Shown: positions 1-5,966, numbered from the stretch's first letter. The stretch: DNA of 7,494 bases from Erysipelotrichaceae bacterium (GCA_900759455.1 CAAEVI010000113.1:1-7494); one strand, 5' to 3'. Numbers and translations are program-made. The notes: a model not told the origin generated them from the letters alone.

Positions 1-147
1 AGGCATCTTACGTTTTAATGCGCTGAATCTCAAAACATGGCTCTCGCTCAAATGATAGATGATCACCATCGCCCATTTTCCCCGAATTACTTTCTGTACT
101 TTTGCAATGGGGCAACTTTCAATTGTTTCTGCATAATCGTTTTTCAT
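1..147 (-). CDS. HxlR-family winged-helix transcriptional regulator (partial, N-terminal 49 residues)
   Basis: Reading the minus strand from the ATG at 147 gives an uninterrupted 49-residue start (MKNDYAETIESCPIAKVQ...) that runs off the window edge, so only the N-terminus is visible. AAAGGAG (complement of 153-159) lies 5 nt before the ATG. The pattern of Cys12 followed by a helix, then GKWAMVIIYHL, then LRFSALKRKMP matches the start of HxlR/MarR-like DNA-binding domains (compare GNKWKVLILRDL in the complete HxlR protein at 1054-1407). HxlR proteins are dimeric cytosolic regulators, and several use a near-N-terminal Cys to sense electrophiles or oxidants (YodB and HypR in Bacillus). It is divergent from the oxidoreductase gene at 258, its probable target. 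The family call is firm from the motif; the inducer is unknown. Confidence 0.85.
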   Translation of the reverse strand, partial: MKNDYAETIESCPIAKVQKVIRGKWAMVIIYHLSESHVLRFSALKRKMP

Positions 148-169
148 GAATGCTCCTTTACTATATTTT

Positions 170-199
170 TTGATAGTACCTCTATTTTAATAATATACT
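170..199 (+). promoter_or_regulatory. Probable promoter of the SDR-like gene with overlapping dyad
   Basis: TTGATA (170-175) and TATACT (194-199) are spaced 18 nt apart and each matches 5 of 6 sigma-A consensus bases. They would start a transcript near 206, about 50 nt before the ATG at 258. A weak inverted repeat, AGTA (175-178) and TACT (196-199), lies over the promoter and could be the operator for the divergent HxlR protein. An alternative promoter is TTGTTA (199-204) with TAAGAT (221-226). Assignment is by eye only. Confidence 0.45.
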
Positions 200-257
200 T
201 GTTATTTTTATTATATTGCTTAAGATAGGGGCTGTAAACAGCAAAGGAGATTTACTG

Positions 258-893
258 ATGAATGTGATTATATTTGGTGCCAATGGAAAAATTGGACAAT
301 GGGCTTTGAAATATGCATTGCGAAACGGTCATTCTGTTACGGCCTATGTACGTAATGCATCCAAGATGACAGAAAAAAATGAACGGCTGACTGTCATAGA
401 GGGAAATATCAATGATGCAGAACAAATGAGGAAGGCACTGACGGGGCAGGATGCCGTGGTCTGGTGTGTCGGAATTCCTTTGAAGAAAAACTATGAGAAC
501 ATGGCATCCTTGGAAGGACACAAGGTTTTGATAAAAGCAATGAAAGCAAATAAAGTAAAGCGGCTGATTGACTGGGGAACACCGAGCATTCATTTTGCAA
601 AGGACAAAAAGTCATTGATCACGGTGCTGCCGGGAATCATGGCCGGCCTCATTTTTACTCAGGCAAAGAAAGAAATGGTAGCCATTGGTGAAATGCTTCA
701 GAAATCTGATTTGGATTGGACGCTGGTACGTTTTGTGGCGCCGCAAAATAAAGGTTCTGCCGGAAGAGTGAAAGTCGGCTTTGGCGATACAAAAATGAAA
801 TTCTCCATTTCGCGGGAGGATATTGGGGCATTTATGATTAAAATGCTTGATTCGGATCAATATATTCATTTTATGCCGATCATAGGAAGCTGA
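258..893 (+). CDS. NAD(P)-binding SDR-like oxidoreductase (NmrA/NAD_binding_10 type)
   Basis: This 211-residue protein starts at the ATG at 258, seven nt after AAGGAGA (244-250). The frame is open upstream to 216, but no ribosome site supports an earlier start. The N-terminus MNVIIFGANGKIG carries the Rossmann nucleotide-binding glycines (G7, G10, G13). These are followed by VTAYVRN (27-33) and a VIEGNINDAEQM segment (46-57), the usual layout of atypical short-chain dehydrogenases of the NAD(P)H-binding family. The classical YxxxK catalytic motif is not evident, as is normal for NmrA-like members, so it may be a quinone or flavin reductase or a redox sensor rather than a standard dehydrogenase. 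It is cytosolic, with no signal peptide or membrane segment. The divergent HxlR gene suggests induction by an electrophile or oxidant. The substrate cannot be read from sequence. Confidence 0.85.
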   Translation: MNVIIFGANGKIGQWALKYALRNGHSVTAYVRNASKMTEKNERLTVIEGNINDAEQMRKALTGQDAVVWCVGIPLKKNYENMASLEGHKVLIKAMKANKVKRLIDWGTPSIHFAKDKKSLITVLPGIMAGLIFTQAKKEMVAIGEMLQKSDLDWTLVRFVAPQNKGSAGRVKVGFGDTKMKFSISREDIGAFMIKMLDSDQYIHFMPIIGS

Positions 894-975
894 TAAGGTT
901 TATCAAGGCGTGGCTTTGACGGAACAAAACGCAGTGTGAGACAAGACGTTGCTGTGAAATAATCATAGATAAGTG

Positions 976-1053
976 AAAAAAACGGAGCGGTTTTGATAGG
1001 ACCCCTCTCAGGTGAGCAAGGAAATGTCGAAATTCTGCCTAAGAGGGGATATC
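976..1053. terminator. Long hairpin region between convergent genes, candidate bidirectional terminator
   Basis: CCCCTCTCAGG (1002-1012) pairs with CCTAAGAGGGG (1038-1048). The single mismatch would be a G-U pair on the minus strand. GATA (995-998) and TATC (1050-1053) could extend the stem. The hairpin starts directly beyond the stop codon of the minus-strand HxlR gene. Further along that strand a small AAAAC/GTTTT hairpin (979-994) runs into seven T (complement of 976-982), which is terminator-like. On the plus strand the hairpin is followed by a T-rich but interrupted stretch, so it may also end the SDR transcript. The rest of the 894-1053 spacer shows no gene; its only other structure is a small TCAA/TTGA hairpin near 904-920. 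Confidence 0.45.
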
Positions 1054-1407
1054 TTATTTTACTTCTGTTCCGTTTTTTCTTTGGCTGTTTTGTGTTTTGT
1101 ATTCTTCGCCCCAGATCCACATAGCATCCAGAATGGGTTTCAGGCTCTTTCCGAGCTTGGTCAGGCTGTATTCGACTCGCGGCGGAACTTCCGCATATAC
1201 TTTTCTGCTGACCAGTCCTTTTTCCTCCATATCCCGAAGTTGGGCAGTCAAGACTTTTTGCGATACATTTCCAATAGATTTTTTCAGTTCTCCGAAGCGT
1301 TTTGTTCCGGGCATCAGATCACGTAAAATCAATACTTTCCATTTATTTCCAATCAGCATGAGGGTTGTTTCCACCGGACATGCTGGCAATTCTTTCGATT
1401 GCGGCAT
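1054..1407 (-). CDS. HxlR-family winged-helix transcriptional regulator
   Basis: The 117-residue protein starts at the ATG at 1407, seven nt after AAAAGGAG (complement of 1415-1422). The longer reading frame to 1503 covers the promoter region and is unlikely to be translated. Its length is typical of HxlR proteins. Visible features are Cys10 in PACPVE, the helix with GNKWKVLILRDL (22-33), the winged-helix core RFGELKKSI...VSQKVLTAQLRDMEEKGLVSR, the wing PPRVEYSLT and a C-terminal helix used for dimerisation. It should bind DNA as a cytosolic dimer. Cys10 sits where YodB/HypR-type members place their redox-sensing thiol, so electrophile or oxidant sensing is plausible but unproven. It is divergent from the flavin-binding gene at 1554, which it probably controls along with itself. 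Confidence 0.92.
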   Translation of the reverse strand: MPQSKELPACPVETTLMLIGNKWKVLILRDLMPGTKRFGELKKSIGNVSQKVLTAQLRDMEEKGLVSRKVYAEVPPRVEYSLTKLGKSLKPILDAMWIWGEEYKTQNSQRKNGTEVK

Positions 1408-1454
1408 AATGTCACTCCTTTTAATAGTTTCTTTTTGGTAATTACAGCACAAAA

Positions 1455-1505
1455 AAGTGCTTACTTTACAATAGATACTAATGGAATTATCATAATTTTG
1501 CAATA
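1455..1505. promoter_or_regulatory. Overlapping divergent promoters and candidate HxlR operator
   Basis: Plus strand: TTTACA (1465-1470), 17 nt, TATCAT (1488-1493), which would start the flavin-protein transcript near 1500. Minus strand: TTGCAA (1498-1503), 17 nt, TAGTAT (complement of 1475-1480), directed toward the HxlR gene. The two promoters overlap, so one bound regulator could switch both. AAGT/ACTT arms (1455-1458 and 1463-1466) abut the plus-strand -35 box, and AAGT...TACT (1455-1479) forms a 25-bp weak dyad. TTGCAATA occurs twice (1498-1505 and 1512-1519). Confidence 0.5.
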
Positions 1506-1553
1506 GGGAAATTGCAATAAAAAAACGATATTCGAAAATAGGAGGTATTCATT

Positions 1554-1955
1554 ATGAATGAAGTTGTGAAGTTTTTACAGGAAAATCCCGTTCAGTATTT
1601 GGCCACTGTCGGCCGTGATGGAAAAGCAAAGTGTCGCCCTTTTATGTTTGCCGGTTCATTAGAGGGCAGACTGTGGTTCTGTACAAATAATCAGAAGGAT
1701 GTTTATAAGGACATGCAGGATAATCCTTATGTGGAAGTATCTGTTTCCGGTCCGACTTATGCGTGGATTCGTTTAAGCGGGGAAGCTGTTTTCGAAAACA
1801 ACATGGGCGCTAAGGAAATGTGCATTCGAAACCCTATCGTAAAAGGACAGTATGGCGAGGCTGCCAACCCGATCTTCGAGGTATTTTATCTGAAGAACGC
1901 ACATGCGGTGATTGCTGATTTTTCCGGCAATCCGCCGAAAGAATATGATCTTTAA
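1554..1955 (+). CDS. Pyridoxamine 5'-phosphate oxidase-family flavin-binding protein
   Basis: The 133-residue protein starts at ATG 1554, seven nt after a strong GGAGGT (1541-1546). It is a short FMN-binding split-barrel protein. MNEVVKFLQENPVQYLATVGRDGKAKCRPFMF (1-32) is the first helix and strand pair. GRLWFCTNNQKDVYKDMQDNPYVEV (38-62) is the conserved segment of the COG5015-like subgroup, and WIRLSGEAVFENN (71-83) is the last barrel strand. NPIFEVFYLKNAHAVIADFSG near the C-terminus also fits that subgroup. True PdxH has extra substrate-binding segments missing here, so vitamin B6 oxidation is unlikely. Reduction of a flavin, nitro compound or quinone is more probable. It is cytosolic. The gene is divergent from an HxlR regulator and lies 151 nt ahead of a second split-barrel gene on the same strand. 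Confidence 0.88.
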   Translation: MNEVVKFLQENPVQYLATVGRDGKAKCRPFMFAGSLEGRLWFCTNNQKDVYKDMQDNPYVEVSVSGPTYAWIRLSGEAVFENNMGAKEMCIRNPIVKGQYGEAANPIFEVFYLKNAHAVIADFSGNPPKEYDL

Positions 1956-2055
1956 ATAAATATTTCGGTACTTGCGGGGACTGGTTTCGATCCGTAGTGT
2001 GTTTTATCACGTGAATCATTCAAAAAACATGGTTTCACATACAGACGGCGCAGTT

Positions 2056-2081
2056 ACTGAATCTTGGATCCAAAGCTCAGT
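2056..2081. promoter_or_regulatory. 26-bp interrupted palindrome ahead of the PNPOx-ferredoxin gene
   Basis: ACTGA (2056-2060) and TCAGT (2077-2081) flank a perfect 10-bp palindrome, TTGGATCCAA (2064-2073), with 3-nt unpaired gaps on both sides, giving a dyad centred at 2068.5. It lies 25 nt before the start codon at 2107, in the 151-nt spacer 1956-2106. No T-run follows, so an operator or an mRNA hairpin near the ribosome site is more likely than a terminator. I see no convincing promoter in this spacer. Confidence 0.4.
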
Positions 2082-2106
2082 CAGAATTTTAAAAGAGGGG
2101 TTAATT

Positions 2107-2730
2107 ATGAAAATTGTAAATTATTTGCGTTATATTGTTGATGAAATCCACTCTGTTGTTTTTGCCACGGTGGATGAAGATGGGCATCCGATCACCTGCG
2201 CGGTCGACATCATGGATCATGATGCCGACGGTCTCTATTTTCTGACAGCGAAAGGCAAAAATTTTTATGACCGTCTGAAAGCCGATGAAAATATAGCCTT
2301 TACCGGTATGAAGGGGAAAGATACGCTATCCTGCACAGCTGTTTCGATACGGGGAAAAGCAAGGGAGATTGGCCGTGCCAGACTGGCTGATTTGTTTCAT
2401 AAAAATTCCTATATGGAAAAGCTTTATCCGGATGCAGGCTCCCGCAGCGCGCTTACCGTATTCCAGATCTATGAAGGGAGCGGTGAATGGTTTGATCTTT
2501 CCAAGCTTCCCCTTGAGCGCGAGAGTTTTACGTTCGGCGGTGCTCCGGTGAGAGAAGACGGTTATTCTGTGACAAATACATGCATTGGCTGTAAACTGTG
2601 CTATTCCAAATGCCCGCAGAAATGCATCGACATTACAAAGATCCCTGTCGTCATTGAACAGAACCATTGTCTGCGCTGCGGGAACTGTTATGAAATCTGT
2701 CCTGTAAGGGCCATTGAACGGAGGATGTGA
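2107..2730 (+). CDS. PNPOx-like flavin-binding domain fused to a 2[4Fe-4S] ferredoxin domain
   Basis: The 207-residue protein starts at ATG 2107, six nt after GAGGGG (2095-2100). The upstream open frame to 1972 begins with TTG, has no ribosome site and shows no domain. Residues 1-130 form a split barrel (HSVVFATVDEDGHPITCAVDIM at 15-36, GLYFLTAKGKNFYDRLK at 42-58) of the pyridoxamine 5'-phosphate oxidase fold, expected to hold FMN. Residues 155-207 carry two bacterial ferredoxin motifs, Cys159/162/165/169-Pro and Cys188/191/194/198-Pro, each binding one 4Fe-4S cluster. Such a fusion could pass electrons between the clusters and a flavin in the cytosol of an anaerobe; the partner and substrate are unknown. 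Its stop lies 1 nt before the ATG of the macrodomain gene, which points to co-transcription and translational coupling with the ADP-ribosylation genes. Confidence 0.88.
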   Translation: MKIVNYLRYIVDEIHSVVFATVDEDGHPITCAVDIMDHDADGLYFLTAKGKNFYDRLKADENIAFTGMKGKDTLSCTAVSIRGKAREIGRARLADLFHKNSYMEKLYPDAGSRSALTVFQIYEGSGEWFDLSKLPLERESFTFGGAPVREDGYSVTNTCIGCKLCYSKCPQKCIDITKIPVVIEQNHCLRCGNCYEICPVRAIERRM

Positions 2731-2731
2731 T

Positions 2732-3505
2732 ATGACGCAGGAAGAACGGCTAGCTTATATGATCCGCTATCTGTTGAATGAAAGGGGAAATTTCGAAGGG
2801 GTTGAACTGCCTGATGATCTTGGAGAAAAGAGGATACTGTTGCGCAGTCTGATGAATACTCGTCAGCCTGCTGCGGTCGATCCGGATTTCTTGAAAGTAC
2901 AGGATGCTTATCTTGAAAAACGTCTTGCGGAACGCGGCGTGGTGAGGATGGAAGATCTTTCGCCGATACAGCCGGGTCTCTATTTGTGGCAGGGTGATAT
3001 CACGCTGCTGGCTGCCGATGCGATTGTCAATGCAGCCAACAGGCAAATGCTGGGATGTTTTGTGCCTTGTCACCGGTGTATAGACAATGCTGTCCATACG
3101 TATGCGGGAGTGCAGCTCCGTCTGGAATGTTCCTCTGTCATGGATAAAAAGAAGAAAGCAGAGCCTGTCGGTCAGGCAGTACTCACGAGTGCCTATAATC
3201 TGCCATGCCGTCATGTACTGCATACGGTAGGACCGTTCATTTCCGGTCCTGTCAGCAAGACCGATCGAAAGCAGCTGGAAAGCTGTTATCGTTCTTGTCT
3301 CGATCTCGCGGCAGTCAATGGCCTTGAAAGCATAGCTTTCTGTTGTATCTCTACCGGCGAATTTCATTTTCCCAATCAGCAGGCTGCCGAAATTGCCGTA
3401 AGGACGGTCAAAGAATGGCAGAGAAATAATCCTGATAAAGTTGAGGTGATCTTCAATGTTTTCAAAGACATCGATTACGAAATCTACAAAAGCCTGCTGC
3501 GATGA
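2732..3505 (+). CDS. Zinc-type macrodomain protein-ADP-ribose hydrolase
   Basis: The 257-residue protein starts at ATG 2732, with GGAGG (2720-2724) seven nt upstream and inside the preceding gene. An N-terminal helical region (1-80) leads into the macrodomain: LYLWQGDITLLAADAIVNAAN (83-103) is the ADP-ribose binding start, and CISTGEFHFPNQQAA (205-219) is the second binding loop. Between them MLGCFVPCHRCIDNAVHTYAG (106-126) is the signature of zinc-containing macrodomains. Cys109, His114 and Cys116 are the expected metal ligands; Cys113 is an additional nearby Cys. Members of this family in streptococci and staphylococci remove ADP-ribose placed on a GcvH-like protein by SirTM. Here the SirTM gene overlaps the end of this one, so the same write-and-erase pairing is expected. 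The target protein is not encoded in the window. Confidence 0.93.
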   Translation: MTQEERLAYMIRYLLNERGNFEGVELPDDLGEKRILLRSLMNTRQPAAVDPDFLKVQDAYLEKRLAERGVVRMEDLSPIQPGLYLWQGDITLLAADAIVNAANRQMLGCFVPCHRCIDNAVHTYAGVQLRLECSSVMDKKKKAEPVGQAVLTSAYNLPCRHVLHTVGPFISGPVSKTDRKQLESCYRSCLDLAAVNGLESIAFCCISTGEFHFPNQQAAEIAVRTVKEWQRNNPDKVEVIFNVFKDIDYEIYKSLLR

Positions 3506-4349
3506 CATTAACAGGCTGAAAGAGGAATTGGATCACGCCGATGCAGTGTTGGTCGGTGCCGGTGCCGGGCTGTCTGTCGCTGCGGGATTTACTTATAGCG
3601 GAGAACGGTTTGTTCGTTACTTCAAAGATTTTATCGCAAAGTACGGTTTTCGCGACATGTATGCCGGCGGTTTTTATCCTTTCATCACCCTGGAAGAATA
3701 CTGGGCATACTGGAGCCGGTATATTTATATCAACCGGTATCAGGATGCACCAAAACCGGTTTATGATGATCTTTTGGATCTGCTGCAGGGCAAAGCGTAT
3801 TTTGTGCTGACGAGCAATGTGGATCATTGTTTCCAAAAGGCGGGATTCGACAAACAGCGATTGTTTTATATGCAGGGGGATTACGGTTTGTGGCAATGTT
3901 CCAGACCTTGCCATCAAAAGACTTATGATAATGAAACGGTTGTCCGTAAAATGTATGCCGAACAAAAAAATATGGCAGTTTCCAGCGAGCTGGTTCCCTA
4001 TTGTCCTGTCTGCGGTGCACCTATGTCTATGAATCTGCGTTCGGATCATACGTTTGTGGAAGATGAAGGGTGGTGGACAGCTGCCCGTCGTTATGCTGAT
4101 TTTCTTCAGCGCCACAAAGGACAGCGGATTCTTTTTCTGGAATTAGGGGTAGGCGACAATACACCGGCGATCATCAAGTACCCGTTTTGGAAAATGACTT
4201 ATGAAAATCCTCAGGCAGTATATGTTAGTATTAATATGTTAAAGACGGAGTGTCCCGATGAAATACAAAAACGGTCCGTATGTATCGAAGAAGATATAGG
4301 CATTGTTTTACGGAAATTGCTGGGACAAGAAGGCGGCAAGTCACAATGA
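3456..4349 (+). CDS. Class M sirtuin (SirTM), protein ADP-ribosyltransferase
   Basis: The 297-residue protein starts at ATG 3456, five nt after GAGGTGAT (3443-3450). This places its first 50 nt inside the macrodomain gene in another frame. Sirtuin features are the NAD-binding loop VGAGAGLSVAAGF (33-45), LTSNVD (118-123) with Asn121, a zinc knuckle of Cys148/Cys152 and Cys183/Cys186, and the Rossmann segment LELGVGDNTP (228-237). At the position where deacetylase sirtuins have His, this protein has MQGDYG with Gln140. That replacement, with the SGERFVRYFKDF and EEYWAYWSRYIY segments, is the mark of SirTM enzymes, which transfer ADP-ribose to protein instead of deacylating lysine. The enzyme is cytosolic and uses NAD+. 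In characterised operons the acceptor is a lipoylated GcvH-like protein; here the acceptor is unknown and could be the upstream iron-sulfur flavoprotein or a distant carrier. Confidence 0.94.
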   Translation: MFSKTSITKSTKACCDDINRLKEELDHADAVLVGAGAGLSVAAGFTYSGERFVRYFKDFIAKYGFRDMYAGGFYPFITLEEYWAYWSRYIYINRYQDAPKPVYDDLLDLLQGKAYFVLTSNVDHCFQKAGFDKQRLFYMQGDYGLWQCSRPCHQKTYDNETVVRKMYAEQKNMAVSSELVPYCPVCGAPMSMNLRSDHTFVEDEGWWTAARRYADFLQRHKGQRILFLELGVGDNTPAIIKYPFWKMTYENPQAVYVSINMLKTECPDEIQKRSVCIEEDIGIVLRKLLGQEGGKSQ

Positions 4350-4368
4350 TGACTTGCCGCTTTTTCTT
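4333..4368 (+). terminator. Rho-independent terminator of the macrodomain-sirtuin operon
   Basis: GCGGCAAGTCA (4333-4343) pairs perfectly with TGACTTGCCGC (4350-4360) around a 6-nt loop, then TTTTTCTT follows (4361-4368). The sirtuin stop codon (4347-4349) lies in the loop, so the stem uses the last coding bases. It is a strong terminator by both stem and T-run. Confidence 0.93.
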
Positions 4369-4433
4369 ACCGGATATATTCTTCTGTTTCCTTCGACGGG
4401 CTTTTGTGCCGGATTTGTCGAATAGAGTGGCAT

Positions 4434-4490
4434 GTTCGCTTTGAAATGAGGTTCGCTTTCATTGAAGAAAGCACTCAGTTATGGTATGAT
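4434..4490 (+). promoter_or_regulatory. Promoter of the surface operon with tandem direct repeats
   Basis: TTGAAG (4462-4467), 17 nt, TATGAT (4485-4490) form a good sigma-A-like promoter with a start near 4497, some 23 nt before the ATG at 4520. GTTCGCTTT occurs twice with a 17-bp period (4434-4442 and 4451-4459), ending just upstream of the -35 box. CTTTGAAA (4439-4446) and TTTCAAAG (4490-4497) are perfect inverted copies that bracket the promoter. Further upstream, TTCGAC (4392-4397) and GTCGAA (4417-4422) form another inverted pair of unknown role. Confidence 0.6.
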
Positions 4491-4519
4491 TTCAAAGAAG
4501 CAGGACTGGGGATGAATAG

Positions 4520-5953
4520 ATGAAAAGAGTCATGAAATACGCGGCAGTTTTGGTGATCTTAACTGCCTTGATCGGAAACAGTTTTCTTATGGCAGACGAT
4601 CATGCCCAAGAGGAAACGATGCAGAAGGAAGACTATGGAGAAGCGGCAGAAAGCATGGATGAAGTGGAGATCGTAACAGCGGATACATATGTGCCGGTGG
4701 ACAGAGAAGTTGCCGGGCAGCTTGATAATGCGGCGATGGGATCGGGTGCGGCGCCGGCCCGCGTGACACGCAGTGCCTCGGCACCGTACTGGAAAGAAAA
4801 TAACGGTGTCAAGTCTTTCTATGACGCTTATGGCAATCTGATGTATGGCACAGGAACGAAAAAGATCATTGACGTATCAGAGCATAACGGCAAGATCAAC
4901 TGGGAGAAAGTAAAAGCGTCCGGCATTGATGGCGCCATCATCCGTTTGGGATGGGGCTATCTGGGCGAAGACAAATATTTCGAATATAATATCTCGGAAT
5001 GTAATCGTCTGGATATTCCATACGGCCTGTATTTGTACAGCTATGCCTATGATGCGAACTTCGCTTATGCGGAAGCACAGGGAGCGGCCGAAATGCTGGC
5101 AGACGTGGATGTCAACCTGTCATATCCGTTTTACTATGATCTGGAAGAGTTTGACCCGTGGAACGATAACGGTGTGACGCGCTGTCCGCCGACGAAAATC
5201 TCGGCATATGAAAGCATCGTCAAGACGTTTATCACGACACTGTCACAGGAAAACAGCGCTTTGGCCGGAAAGATCCATGTGTACAGTTACCGCGGTTATT
5301 TCCAGGGTGTGCTGAACTCACCGAAGGTCATTTTGCCTTATGCTTCCTGGATCGCCGCTTATACAAAGGAACTGGGGTATGACAATACGTATTACAGCGG
5401 GGAACAGGGCTGGCAGTATACATCCAGTGCCAGTGCATCCGGTATTTCCGGCAATGTCGACATGAGCTGTTTCTCCGATCAGTTCTATAATAAAGACACG
5501 TCACAGACGATCTCGGAGAAGCTGCAGGCGAAACTGAAGGCGCTGAAGCTGACGTTCTCTGACGGCTATATCAGCGGCTTTGCCCTCGGCAGCAACATCA
5601 GCACAATCAGTTCATCGCTTTCTTCCCTGGGCAAAGTGGTCTGTACCAATGCTTCCGGCAAGGTGATCACCAGCGGCAAGATTGCCACTGGACAAACGAT
5701 CAATGTGACGATCAGCGATAATGGAAAAGTGGAATCTTTTGCGATGAAAGTGGTCGTTTACGGTGATGTGAACGGTGACGGGAACATTTATGCAACGGAT
5801 TATGTGAAGATCAAAAATCATATCATGGGAAAAAGCACACTAAAGGGCGCTTATGCCAAGGCGGCGGATGTAAACAAAGACGGCAAGATCTATGCGACCG
5901 ATTATGTGAAAGTAAAAAACAGCATCATGGGAAAAGGAACGATACAACAATAA
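4520..5953 (+). CDS. Secreted GH25 muramidase (lysozyme) with C-terminal type I dockerin
   Basis: The 477-residue protein starts at ATG 4520 after GGGGATG (4508-4514). Residues 1-25 are a signal peptide (KR, hydrophobic core, cleavage probably after LMA), followed by an acidic low-complexity stretch (28-75). The GH25 domain spans about 115-325: IIDVSEHNGKINWEKVK opens it with Asp118, and YYDLEEF supplies the D-x-E catalytic pair Asp207/Glu209. GQ...GNVDMSCF (to 318) closes it. These enzymes cut the MurNAc-GlcNAc bond of peptidoglycan. Residues 342-412 form a beta module often found before dockerins. Two dockerin repeats follow, with calcium-loop residues DVNGDG (416-421) and DVNKDG (450-455), each followed by a helix ending KIKNHIMG or KVKNSIMG. 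A dockerin implies docking to a cohesin-bearing partner outside the cell. The anchored gene product 13 nt downstream is a candidate partner. Confidence 0.95.
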   Translation: MKRVMKYAAVLVILTALIGNSFLMADDHAQEETMQKEDYGEAAESMDEVEIVTADTYVPVDREVAGQLDNAAMGSGAAPARVTRSASAPYWKENNGVKSFYDAYGNLMYGTGTKKIIDVSEHNGKINWEKVKASGIDGAIIRLGWGYLGEDKYFEYNISECNRLDIPYGLYLYSYAYDANFAYAEAQGAAEMLADVDVNLSYPFYYDLEEFDPWNDNGVTRCPPTKISAYESIVKTFITTLSQENSALAGKIHVYSYRGYFQGVLNSPKVILPYASWIAAYTKELGYDNTYYSGEQGWQYTSSASASGISGNVDMSCFSDQFYNKDTSQTISEKLQAKLKALKLTFSDGYISGFALGSNISTISSSLSSLGKVVCTNASGKVITSGKIATGQTINVTISDNGKVESFAMKVVVYGDVNGDGNIYATDYVKIKNHIMGKSTLKGAYAKAADVNKDGKIYATDYVKVKNSIMGKGTIQQ

Positions 5954-5966
5954 AGGAGATGGGATC

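Noticed and set aside
37..228. 63-codon plus-strand frame at the window start
   Set aside because: It is antisense to the HxlR N-terminus and then crosses the A/T-rich promoter region; low-complexity Phe/Leu/Ile composition.
1002..1048. Glycine-riboswitch-like string CTCTCAGGTGAGCAAGGA
   Set aside because: Only the last aptamer segment is resembled. The conserved ACCGAAGGGG core and the first stem are missing, and no gene lies downstream in the right orientation.
866..1120. 84-codon minus-strand frame across the 894-1053 spacer
   Set aside because: It overlaps the ends of both neighbouring genes and has no ribosome site; its composition looks like translated non-coding DNA.
1972..2106. N-terminal extension of the PNPOx-ferredoxin protein
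   Set aside because: The extension starts at TTG with no ribosome site, contains no split-barrel sequence and covers the palindrome; ATG 2107 has a good site and a normal domain start.
2750..3508. Long open frame (252 codons) on the minus strand opposite the macrodomain gene
   Set aside because: It mirrors the coding frame of a clear macrodomain gene, has no ribosome site or recognisable domain, and is explained by codon bias of the real gene.
3462..4115. Open frame (217 codons) on the minus strand opposite the sirtuin gene
   Set aside because: No domain and no ribosome site; the plus strand encodes an unmistakable sirtuin here.
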